Source: Corythucha ciliata
Taxonomy: Eukaryota > Arthropoda > Insecta > Hemiptera > Tingidae
Reading direction: 5' to 3'
Assembly (NCBI GenBank): GCA_038030265.1
Contig: CM075941.1
Location: 1,612,001 to 1,676,000 of the forward strand
Length of the DNA: 64,000 bases
The notes under the pieces were generated by a model, which was not told the DNA's origin, did no database searches, and saw only the letters and a list, made by a program, of their open reading frames with translations. Position 1 is the first letter of the stretch. Each line of letters begins with the position of its first letter. Below are positions 31,171 through 40,707 of this stretch, piece by piece. Made by a program: the position numbers and the translations under genes.

Positions 31171-33300
31171 ATAGTAGAACCCCAGCTCAGCTCAGTTATA
31201 CTTGAACCAAAACTAATTGTAACCCAATTCTACGTATAGGCTATGAATTAGGAGGATGGAATGGGTTTGAAAGAAAGAAGTAGGATTGGGGGGGGGGGAG
31301 AAAGACAGACGGAGTCTTGGGGTGTGTTTGAGTGAGTGAATTCACACAGAAGCTGAAATTGATTGCTTTCTCTTTCTTCTTAAGGGCATGTTCAGGCATA
31401 AAAGAGATACGACCGAGCGCTTCATTTAAACGGTGAACAGTAGTGAAGAAAAGCTGCAAAAATAATGACTCAACCCATTTTCAGTCCCACCGCAACAAGA
31501 CTTTCGGCTCGCTTACACTTTGGCAAAAGGGGAAGAGGGAAGGAATACAATTTTCCTCGAGGAAAAATGTGCGTTTGAACCGAGAACTGTATTCATCATT
31601 ATCACTGGGTGATTCGCACATAATGTACTTCGTTGAAACGTGAGACTGAGACACAAAGGAAGAGACAAGTTGGGCCCTTTCATTACACGGAGAGGATTGT
31701 TGGCTGCTGATAATTACTCAGTGATGCTGTCCACCAGTTTGTTTTTTTTTAAATCGTAACACTGTAAGTCGTAAAACTGTGTAGTAATAAACAACAATAA
31801 TTTGCGATTGTTCAGCAAATTAAGCCAGCCATAGTTACAAGTTTAGAGCGCGCACTTCCTTGAAATTAGATTCCCAACGTTTCAACTAGCAAAACTTGTC
31901 CAACTAATAATCTGCTCACGAGTTTTCCTTCTTCCTTCACGCTCCCGGATCCCCGCACTCTCGCCTATCCCCCTCCTCATCAATCCGCCCCATTAATGTT
32001 CGCGAACTCAATTTTTCCGAACGCGTAACCATACTACGAAAATTTCTAATTATGTTTTACTCTAGAGTTCTCACCACTTAAACCTCTCCCTCAATTATAA
32101 TACTCTCCCTGGGTGGGTGGAAGAAAGTTTTTTATAACTCCTTCACCACGCTTCAACCTCCACACCCCCCCCCCCTCACTCACAAAGTCCCAGTAAAATG
32201 CTTCACGCTTCCTGGTTTTGCTATAGAAGTTCGCTATTAGATCAATAAAAATCAGATTCCAAAAGTGACTTCTTCCGGATCTTTTGAGTAGCCTTAGCAA
32301 ATAAAAAAAAAAGAAAACATTCGTTAAGCCCAGTAGGTATGGCAATTGAATGATAAACTAAAAAAGAAGTAATAAAATAGGAAGAAGGGGAGAATATTTG
32401 ATTGTCTACCCCACCAGAAAACGAATCAAAACTGGAAGGATTATTTTTTTTCTCCGTCTGAATGTCTAATATTAATAATGTCAAATTTATAGTCGAGTAA
32501 GGCTGTCTGTATACGCGTGGGAAGGAAGAAAGATTTCAAGAATCTCCAAAAACTCATAGTCACTTCAGTCACGTACTTTGGATTTGGAAAGAAGTGGGGT
32601 TGCCTATCCAATCAAACTCCCGTTTTGACACACTCCACGTCGATATCAGGAATAGATCAGCAGTTCATAATTTTCCGTTTATTTTTATTTGGCTCTCTTG
32701 CCTGCTCAATTTTGAAATCATCCCATAGAACTCATTTGAAATTCAAATCTTTTTTTTTTTTTGTATCGAGCATGGAAAAACGTTAATCAAAACACAACAA
32801 ATTGAGCTGTAACTGCGGTAAAAAAGAAATTGAGCCAAAAAATGAGCTTGGCGTGTCTTACACTTCCTCCAACAACAATACTCTTGCGGGGGAATCCATA
32901 AGAAGGAAAATCTAGAGTCAAAAAACCTCACAGTAATCTTTCGCTACAGTTATGCAACGAGACAATTTGTTTTTTTTTTTTTAGTTTTGTGTTTTTGAGC
33001 AGGGTTTGCAATTCAATGAATAATAATAGAGTTCAATAAGAATAAACGACGTGTAATTATAAAACGGAACGAACTAATTAATCACAAAAGACGCGCTTAT
33101 GGAGGTGTCCGATAAGAGCAGTGCTGCCACATTGGTAGAGAGTCAAGCCTCCATGTGGCAACCGCGGACATTCCATGAAATTACCCTCCAACATGTGTTG
33201 CAATGGAGGTCATTTTTCAATCGCTTTTGAAAGCACAGAACATGCACAGAACTGCCGTGAAACAGATGTTCTTTGGTAGAGCATAATCGCGATTTATTTG
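31171..33300. other. No recognisable gene
   Basis: AT-rich, with homopolymers (G near 31289, C near 32166, T near 32750 and 32970). ORFs at 31241-31459, 32091-32484 and 32517-32931 are short, overlap each other on opposite strands and carry no motif. Confidence 0.5.
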
Positions 33301-33304
33301 AGTG

Positions 33305-33628
33305 CTGAAAAGATAGAAACAATTCAATAGGGAAACAACGATCGAAATGATGATATAGTACACTTGGATTGACTCTTTACTGTCATTTAATTATCTACAG
33401 TTCACGCTCAAACGGGGAAAACAACAAAATTATTAAATTCGAACTCTTCAAAGCTGGCGAGGCCCCTTGGAACGCCTGCATCATGATTGGAGAGAAAATT
33501 CACGACACCGGAATCTTGATCACAACAAGATACGTCACTACCAATTGTGGTTGCATGGCAACGCTAAATAAATACCGAACGGTTTACAGCGGTATGAGAA
33601 GTTGGAAAAATCACAACGTCATCGCCTA
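33305..33628 (+). pseudogene. 5' fragment of serine-protease-homologue gene
   Basis: A paralogue of the gene at 54230-55156. Homology begins upstream of the start codon (GGGAAACAACGATCGAAATG) and runs to the MRSWKNHNVIA position, about residue 90. The start region reads ATGATGATATAG, giving an immediate stop, and about 10 bp are lost from the signal-peptide part. The frame then ends at a TAA just after the homology stops. A cysteine-bearing block (TNCGCMATL) replaces the ITYCALVAR of the intact gene. It cannot make the full protein. Confidence 0.85.
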
Positions 33629-33769
33629 AATTTAATTCATAATTAATCGATATCATTCAAACTTATGAGGTTTGAGTCGATTGTCGCATGAACGAAATGC
33701 ACTCTTCCCGACAGGCTGCTGTCGGAACAAAACTTTCCTAAATTTAAGTGACAAATCGCCACCTGCAGA

Positions 33770-34012
33770 CGCAGAGAGAGGGATAAACATAGTCAAACCC
33801 CACCCTGGAGCCATTGTTTAGGTCATTGTTGTGTAGAGTTTCGAGAAACAATGGCCCCAGGTGGGGTTTGGCTATGTTTATCCCTCTCCGTGGCACAATT
33901 GGCACCGCATTGGACTAGCATTCCAGAGGTTACGGGTTCAAATCCCGTCGGGGAGCCAATTTTTTCTCGAAGCTCGAATTGTGTTAGTCTTTGCCTTTCC
34001 TGTCGTCCGGGT
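33770..34012 (+). mobile_element. tRNA-derived SINE
   Basis: The tRNA-like part is 33884-33957: A box TGGCACAATTGGC (33891), anticodon-arm loop CTAGCAT (anticodon position AGC), B box GGTTCAAATCC (33935), end GGGGAGCC. The acceptor stem pairs poorly, so this is a SINE head and not a functional tRNA gene. Upstream is a hairpin, GGAGCCATTGTTTAGG paired with ACAATGGCCCCAGG, flanked by CCCCACC/GGTGGGG. Downstream tail: CGAAGCTCGAATTGTGTTAG and CTTTCCTGTCGTCC. Confidence 0.72.
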
Positions 34013-34064
34013 GAAATCAGATAATTAATTTACTTCTTTAACTAAAAATCTATATTTTTCATCT

Positions 34065-34352
34065 TTAAGATTTTCGGTGCCCCACCCTCCCACCCCATCT
34101 TATAATTATGAATGGTGGCCTTTATCACTACCATCGATGCACTGGCTGCAGTATGGACGATGGTTGGAAGGGGGGAAGGTCGAAGAATTCTTCTGTGCAG
34201 CTCCCACTTCAACAGTTCTTTGGTGCATGAAAAGTAGAAGAAATCTCTGGAATGACTATCAACAAATTATATCGGACGCCACTTTCTTTGGAGCGCGGGG
34301 GGGGGGGGGTTAACCCCCAACACAAAACCAACCCCGTAAATCCGCCACTGGT
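34065..34352 (-). mobile_element. hAT-derived fragment with TIR at one end
   Basis: The right end reads CCGTAAATCCGCCACTG, the complement of a standard hAT terminus (CAGTGGCGGATTTACGG), after a long G run and GTTAACCCCC. The left end is decayed. The same fragment is at 59226-59510 inverted. Confidence 0.55.
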
Positions 34353-34369
34353 ATGGCGAGAATGGAGAA

Positions 34370-35617
34370 ATAAGAGTGTAGAAAACGCCCGTTCGCGGCT
34401 GAAATAAAGAAAATCTATATTTATTGGATCAGATTGGGAGAAAGCGCTAATTCGTGGCTAAAATCAAGAAAAATCACTAGGAAAAAGCGTTAATTCGCAG
34501 CAAAAATTAGAAAAAACGCAAGTTTACGGCTTAAAATAAGAAAAGCATTCATTTCCAGCTGAAATTTCGGAAAATTGGCGGGTTACAATTGAGGGAAAGT
34601 GCTAATCAGGGGCTTAATGAACCGGGAAAAACTCCTAGTGAGAAAATCGCTGATTAGAGGATATATTGAGAAAACGGGCTAATTCACGAATAAAGTGTAG
34701 AAAAAACGCTAATAAATAGCTAAAAATCATGCACAAATTCACTGCTAAAATTAAGAAAAACACGAATACGTGGCTAAAATTGAGAAAAATACCAATTCGA
34801 GGCTAAAGTTAGGAAAATCGCTAATTCACGGCTAAAACCGAGAAAAACACTAATTCATAGCTAGAATTGAGACAAATCGCTAATTAGCGAATACATTATG
34901 GGAAAATGCGCTAATTCACGAATAAAGTGTGAAATAACGCTAATAAACAGCTAAAATTGATATAAATTAATAATTCACGGCTAAAATTAAGGAAAACGCC
35001 AATTCACAGTTAAAATTGAGTAAAACGATAATTCGTGGCTGGAATTTGTGAGAAATCGCTAATTATTGGCTGTAAAATTGAGAAAAAACAGCGATGAATC
35101 GTTCAGCAGGCCCCTTCGCGTCTCAAACTGAGGAAAACCGCTGATTCGCTGCTGAAATTTATAAAATATGATAATTCGCGGATCAATTTGAGAAAATCCG
35201 TTGACTCTCCTTGGCTATAAGTGAGTAAAAGTGGTAGGCACATCGCGGCTGAAACTAGGAAATAAAAAATAAAAGTAAAAACTAGGAAACAACCTGCTAG
35301 ATCCAGGAAAACCTGCTGTACACAGCCGAGACTACGAAAAAGCACTAATTCCCGGCTGAAATTAAGATAAAGTGCTCAGTCGCAGCTAATATTGGGAAAA
35401 ACGCTAATTTGTGGTTGAAAAAAATTGGGAAATCAGCGAATTCACGGCTGAAATTGAGTAAAAACTGTGATTCTGGTCTGAATTTCAGAAATAATGCGTG
35501 GCTCCAACTAAGAAAACTCACTATATTTCCCGGCAAACATTGAGACGAGCGCTTATTTGGAACTAAAATAGAAAAAAGGCGTAATTCGTGGCTAAAGTTG
35601 ACAAAAGGCACTAATCC
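34370..35617 (+). repeat. Minisatellite A, best-preserved array
   Basis: About 40 units near 30 bp, close to GCTAATTCACGGCTAAAATT plus GAGAAAAAC. The frames 35103-35345 and 35345-35611 (minus) are artefacts of the repeat but are kept in the duplicate at 57.8-58.3 kb. Confidence 0.85.
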
Positions 35618-36263
35618 TGTTTTAATATCAAAGAAATGCCGGTGACGTTTAACGAAATTTTACTTTCTTTTATTTGAAATCCTAACAACAACAACCCCCC
35701 ACCGATCTTCTTTGAAAAATGGATTCTTCAATATCCAAAACGCATAGGCGGCCTCGATCTCCGCCCATTCCTGGTTTTGTAGGAGACCACTTGCCATTCA
35801 TCTGCAGCCTCTTCATCATTTGGAAATTCTCTTGTGTCTTCGGGTTCAACTGCTCGCCCCGCCTCTCTTCCTTCATTTTCCTCCTGATCTTCAGGTTGCT
35901 TTCTTTGTTCCTCTCTCTCTTCTTTGTTCCTCTTCTCTTTCTTCATTTCTTCTTTCTTTCTCTCTTCTTTGTGCTGTTCCATAAGTTTCGTCGTAATTTT
36001 GTCTCTAAAGGAAATCCTCATCATCTTGTAAGGGTCGAGAAATTTCACTACGTTCGCAATTTTTGGACTTTTCGATTCTATTATAACACGGGAAATTCAA
36101 CCGGGGCTTATTTTTCGAGGGTATCAAAGCGATTGTATTTCTTTCAAATCGTCCCGTCGACACCTGGCACCATGTTTTAATATCAAAGAAGTAAGTGTAT
36201 AAGAAATGCTGGAGACGTTTAACGAAATTTTACTTTCTTTTATTTGAAATCCAAACAACAACA
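35618..36263 (-). mobile_element. Miniature LTR element (TRIM-like), copy 1
   Basis: Direct LTR-like repeats at 35618-35693 and 36173-36263 (minus strand: TGTTGTTGTTTGGA to ATATTAAAACA, with AAATAAAAG inside). Immediately inside the upstream LTR is a primer-binding-like TGGTGCCAGGTGTCGACGGG. A purine tract (GGTGGGGGG) precedes the other LTR. The interior is only about 480 bp. The outer flank of the upstream LTR also looks like a purine tract, and no target duplication is evident, so the unit may have arisen by recombination. Confidence 0.72.
35728..36048 (-). CDS. TRIM interior ORF, Lys/Glu-rich
   Basis: 106-residue minus-strand frame: a charged coiled-coil-like middle (EERKKEEMKKEKRNKEER), an acidic stretch and a conserved end (EWQVVSYKTRNGRRSRPPMR, then FGY). 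The arginine/PP end resembles the tail of LTR-element pol proteins (inference), so the ORF may be a gag or 5' piece joined to a pol tail by internal deletion. The copy at 57176-57688 is longer and open further upstream. Confidence 0.4.
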   Translation of the reverse strand: MKFLDPYKMMRISFRDKITTKLMEQHKEERKKEEMKKEKRNKEEREEQRKQPEDQEENEGREAGRAVEPEDTREFPNDEEAADEWQVVSYKTRNGRRSRPPMRFGY

Positions 36264-36663
36264 GCCCCCCACCGATCATGTGCCAATTTAATATTAACAC
36301 ATATTCTCATCTTAAAATAGTGAAAAACGCCAACATGCGAAAAATCCATCTCGGATCAACATGAAAAAATCCACTAATTCGCCGCTAAAGATATAAAAGC
36401 TCCAATTCGTGTTAATAATATATAGGGAATGTTCTGATTTACGACAAAAAACTGGAAAAAACACTAACTGTACGTTGCTGAGAACTGCGATAATCCAGTA
36501 ATTCCCAGATAAAACTGAGAAATCATCAATTCGCGGTTCTTACTGGCAAACTCGTGGCTGAAGTTTAGATATTTATCTCCTCCTCGATGCACGAACCACC
36601 TTTTTTGATGTAGTGTTGGCCCTACTGGAAATGATGCGATTTTTTTATTATTCGAGGCTCACT
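36264..36663. repeat. Decayed minisatellite A and unique flank
   Basis: A-like units (AATTCGCCGCTAAAG, CAATTCGCGGTT) until about 36560, then CACGAACCACC and TGTAGTGTTGGCCC, shared inverted with 56640-56760. Confidence 0.6.
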
Positions 36664-36818
36664 CACGTCCATACAATGTTTTTCTGTTTCCACCACAAAG
36701 TTCTCGCCCGCACTTTTCTCCCGCGACCACATTCACTGGTGCCAATTTCTTAATATATTTATCCAATTTGGAGTTGTTCTGAAAGGTCGACTTCAAAGAT
36801 ATCCGACCAGACGCTGAA
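36664..36818 (-). pseudogene. Internal fragment of serine-protease-homologue gene
   Basis: On the minus strand, GTTTCAGCGTCTGGTCG (from 36818) and then KYIKKLAPVNVVAGEKCGRE and LCGG match residues about 185-235 of the gene at 54230-55156, with an internal deletion of some 10 codons (DRLTAY). It ends RKTLYGRE and joins GTGAGCCTCGAATAA, which is also found at 56605. Upstream of it sits the R1-like LINE tail. Non-functional. Confidence 0.82.
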
Positions 36819-37555
36819 ACAATTGGTTGAGGAGTACCTTGGGTATCCGAGGCCGAGAGTTGGCTGGTGGAAGGGTCACCAACATATGCCATTGTTGGTC
36901 CCGTGCCCCGACGGTGGTACCAGGCGTTAGCGAAGGCGAGGAAACGACGGGCCGACGATTTCGTTACGACGAGAAGACGCGGGTTTTGAGGAATTCACCA
37001 CAGGTCCCTGATGCCTCGATAGAGCGGGCAGTGGAAGAGCACATGCTCCGCCGTTTCGGCCTCGCCTCCGCACGGGCAGTCGGGGTTCTCTCGGCGGCGG
37101 TGGAAGTGGAGCTTGTGGTTGAAGGAGCCGTGTCCTGACAATAGTTGCACTGCTGGGTAGCTGAGAAAGCGCCACTTCCACCGCAGTCGCTCCTCGATCA
37201 TCTGGATGACGTCGTGGGTGAAACGGCCAGTGGTCCCGTTGTCCCATTCGCTCTGCCAGCGAATCAGAGCTGCTCGACGGCACTGTTTTTCGTACTTGGC
37301 TGATTCGAGATCTGTAGGTATGGGGGGCCAGCCAGAAGTTGATGGTCGTTCCTTAAGAGGCGGGCTCGTGTGGCCGTGCGGACGTCCAACTCCAAGTCGA
37401 GTGGCAGGACTCCAGCCAGGACGTGGAGCGTCAAATGTGTCGTAGTGCTATAGGCGCGGAGCGCGGCAATGAGGAAGCTTGACGGTCCGCTGGGCGTGCC
37501 GCCGGCCACCAGGTGACACACGCGTATGTGATGCGTGGAAGAAAGACGGCCTTAT
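36819..37555 (-). pseudogene. R1-like LINE, 3' end of ORF2
   Basis: Minus-strand fragments in two frames. 37264-37521 reads LRAYSTTTHLTLHVLAGVLP and LDLEL, the region between reverse transcriptase and terminus in R1/LOA-type LINEs. 36995-37201 reads LLSGHGSFNHKLHF, then CPCGGEAETAEHVLFHCP, the C-terminal CCHC finger of that group. A frameshift lies between them (near 37210-37260). The GC content is higher than that of its neighbours. The reverse transcriptase and endonuclease are missing. Confidence 0.8.
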
Positions 37556-38383
37556 AGTACACGCTTCGAATTCGAAACCACTCAATCCGGTGATGAGTGA
37601 CTTACCGACATTTCGGGTTTCCGAAAAAAGAGCATTATTTCCTCATGTGGGAATCGACTTCGCAGAACCTTTCGTCGTGAGAGAACCTCTTCGGAGAAAG
37701 GCCACTACCTCAAAGGCCTACCTTTGTCTGTTCGTCTGTATGAAGACCAAGGCGCTCCACCTCGAAGCTGTTTTCCAGCTCAGCAGTGAAGCCTTTCTCG
37801 CGTCGTTTGACCGATTTATTTCCAGAAGTGGCCTACCTGACAATGTTTACAGCGACAACGGCAGTAACTTCGTAGGAGCTAATAATCATCTCAAAGAACT
37901 TTTTTCGTGGTTTCGATCGACGTCGATACAAGAACAACTAACGCGGTACGCTACTAAACGTGAAACAAAATGGCAGGGCCGGATCTAGGGGGGGGGGCTA
38001 GGTGGGGCTCGAGCCCCAGGCGGCAATCTGCAGGGGCGGCACTTGATCACCGGTTTTTTTTTTTTTTTTTTTTTTTTCTAAAGAAGAAAATTGGAGTGGT
38101 AAAATATTTTTAGTTTTCTAGTATAGTAAAGTAAGTAAGCAAAACAAACAAAGGTTTAAAGAAGCAGAAAAAAGTCGAGGGTGCGAACTTAAAGAATAAA
38201 AGTGCTTAACACAGCAATTTCTTATTGAGTGGTCGGAATGCTTCCCCTTTTCGCCCGGCCAGTCTTTATAATCGAAGTTTCTTCTTTGTTGTTCCGCCGC
38301 TCGTTGTGTTTTGTGTCATCTAACAAGTGCATGCAGTGTTGCGCGTGTGAGGGGACAGAGCTGCAGAAGATTTCTAAAAATTG

Positions 38384-40686
38384 GTGAGTACCTACATATA
38401 ATTGATTACATATTAGAAAAAAAACAGTGATGCGCCCGGAATGAGCTCTGAGACCCTGAAACGGGATTTTAGGTTTTGAAAGATTTACTCAATAAAAAAA
38501 AGGCATGAAACCCTTTTTAGAATTTTAAATTAAAGGGAGATTTTAATTTAAAATTTAATTTTGATGATTTAATCCATTTACTATTTATGTTTTGCATCAA
38601 TCCGGGTTCAAGTTGGCAGAATTTTTGTAACATAGGGTGTTTCAGGACGAATCCTGTATATTTTAATATGTTGTAGTACTAATTAAATGCAACCAAAATC
38701 ACCCCATTGACATAGGGTCGCAAATGATTTCCCTCGAAGTTACAGGTCCATTTATTATGTATTTTTAGCCATTCGCTGTGTTTTCCCCAAAAAGTCCTTC
38801 CAACAACTAAACGACTTGATTTACCCCAAAACTGTAGGCGTTTTTGAAAACATCATACTATTTTACATCAGAAAATATCAATCAACATCATTTTAGTTGC
38901 CTCCGGGAATTTCAGTAATTCGTTAAAAATGAAGGAAAAGGCGTTTTCGAAATTTTCTGTGTACTTCACCGCCAGTTTCTGACCAAGTTTACTTAGTGAA
39001 AATTTTTTGCCAGTTTCACTAAAACATGTCCCTGTTGTGAGCTTTCAAATGATTTTTTTAAGAATTGAAATCGGTTCATTTTTCTATGAGATATTGCACT
39101 TAACGTGTGAAAAAACACGGAGTAAGTCGTCAATTAGGGCATAGGTGAACCTTCCATAAACGCGTTATTAATAAGTCAATTTGTTAACTTTTACCTCAGA
39201 ATTATAACTTTTACAAATTAATCTGTTTGATAACCAGACTCAAGTAGTGAAAAAGGGCAAAACTCACAAAATTTGTCCTTAAAATTCTCTAAATCTCAAT
39301 CATCCAATGTGAGAACAGCACGGTAGGTACCAAAACGACTTTATAAAGAAAAATTATTAATTTAACGACTAAATTTAAAAAGTTTATACAATTTGTTGAG
39401 CAAACCCACCAAATCAGCGTGGTCCCCACTCTCAAAGTGTTGAAATAGAGGTATGTCTCATATGGAGAGGGACTTCTTTCATCTTTCAACAAAAAAGGAA
39501 GGACATTTAAAAAAAAAATGTAGGTGATTCCTTCCGGTTATGTCCAATTATGTTCCCTCATTATCATCTTTTAAAATTTAGTCGTTAAATTCATTAATTT
39601 TTGCTTGTTAAGACGTCTTGATGCCATCCGCGCCGTTCTCACATGGGATGATTGAGATTGAGAGAATTTTATGGATAAATTTTGTGAATTTTGCCATTTT
39701 CCACTGCTTGAGTTTGGTTATTATACAGATTGTAAAAGTTATTATTCTGCTGTAAAATTCAACGAACTGACTTTTTAATAACGCGTTTATGGAAGGTTAA
39801 CCTATGCCCTATAATTGAAGACTTACTCCGTGTTTCTTCAGACGTTAGGTGCGTTAGGTGCGATTTCAATTCTAAAAAAAATCATTTGAAAGCTCACAAC
39901 AGGGAAATGTTTTAGTGAAACTGGCGAAAAAATTTCACCAAGTAAACTTGGTCAGAAACTGGCGGTGAAGAACACAGAAAATTTCGAAAACGCCTCTTCC
40001 TTCATTTTTAACGAATTACTGAAATTCCCGGAGGCAACTAAAATGATGTTGATTGACATTTTCTGATGTAAAATAGTGTGATGTTTTCAAAAACGCCTAC
40101 AGTTTTGGGGTAAATCAAGTCGTTTAGTTGTTGGAAGGACTTTTTGGGGAAAACACAGCGAATGGCTAAAAATACATAAATGGACCTGTAACTTCGAGGG
40201 AAATCATTTGCGACCCTATGCCAATAGGGTGATTTTGGTCGCATTTACTTAGTACTACAACATAAATTTTAATATACAGGATTCGTCCTGAAACACCCTG
40301 TATGTATAAGATCCTAAATACCGACGTTTTCATGGCATTCGTAAGTACTCTGTTCCTGTCGTTTTTTCCAACCCCCGCATCTTTCACCTGAATTTGTCTC
40401 AAGCGTTACAATATCGCCGAGTGACTTTTTATTGCTCTGGGAGGGGTTGTAACCCCCCAAAACCTGTCGCCCGAGCAAAAACTTCCTCATTGGACTTTAG
40501 AAAAATTCGAAAAAGATACAAACGCTTAATTTAAGAGCCCTGTCAGACGACCCGGATCGGACCACCCGGGCCGCCTCGTCTGTCAGGACTGTAAACTTAA
40601 TTGCACTCAAGGACAGAATTTGAAAAATAGGCTAGTGTGGTTCGTTTCGCCAATTTGAAAATTTCAGAAGAAATGTAACATTGCAG
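38384..40686 (+). other. Putative first intron of hAT transposase gene
   Basis: Donor ATTG/GTGAGTA at 38383/38384 and acceptor CATTGCAG ending at 40686, just before the coding exon. The upstream exon would be non-coding (GC-richer, about 38240-38383). Inferred from splice consensus only. Confidence 0.45.
38632..40302. mobile_element. 1.67 kb palindrome (CAGGGTG family)
   Basis: The left end AGGGTGTTTCAGGACGAATC (slightly mutated at the very tip) and the right end GATTCGTCCTGAAACACCCT, then GTA. The arms are about 825 bp around a centre near 39470. The inner motif GCGACCCTATG next to TAGTACTACAACAT is shared with 9086-10383. Arm divergence is visibly greater than in the 9 kb palindrome, so this copy is older. 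No transposase ORF. Confidence 0.82.
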
Positions 40687-40707
40687 ATACGACGCGTGCG
40701 TACTAAT

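Larger units (their letters stand above)
33725..36690 (-). repeat. Inverted segmental duplicate of 56600-59835
   Basis: Collinear with 56600-59835 on the opposite strand. It includes the SINE (33.8-34.0 kb), the hAT-derived block (34.07-34.35 kb), minisatellite A (34.37-35.61 kb), the miniature LTR element (35.62-36.26 kb) and a TGGCCCTACTGGAAATGATG segment at about 36620. The identical 80-residue frames at 35103-35345 and 58070-58312 show the closeness. The 57 kb copy has an extra MITE and a 292 bp tandem duplication; one end abuts a protease-homologue fragment in both cases here. Confidence 0.88.

Noticed and set aside
33884..33957. Functional tRNA-Ala gene
   Set aside because: Acceptor stem pairs poorly, anticodon differs between duplicates, and the sequence continues into a shared SINE tail.
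35103..35611. Frames of 80 and 88 residues conserved at 57804-58312
   Set aside because: Conserved only because the whole DNA block is duplicated; the translations follow the minisatellite period.
35719..36180. 153-residue plus-strand frame over the TRIM
   Set aside because: Antisense shadow of the Lys/Glu-rich frame, giving Phe/Leu/Ser runs that mimic membrane segments.
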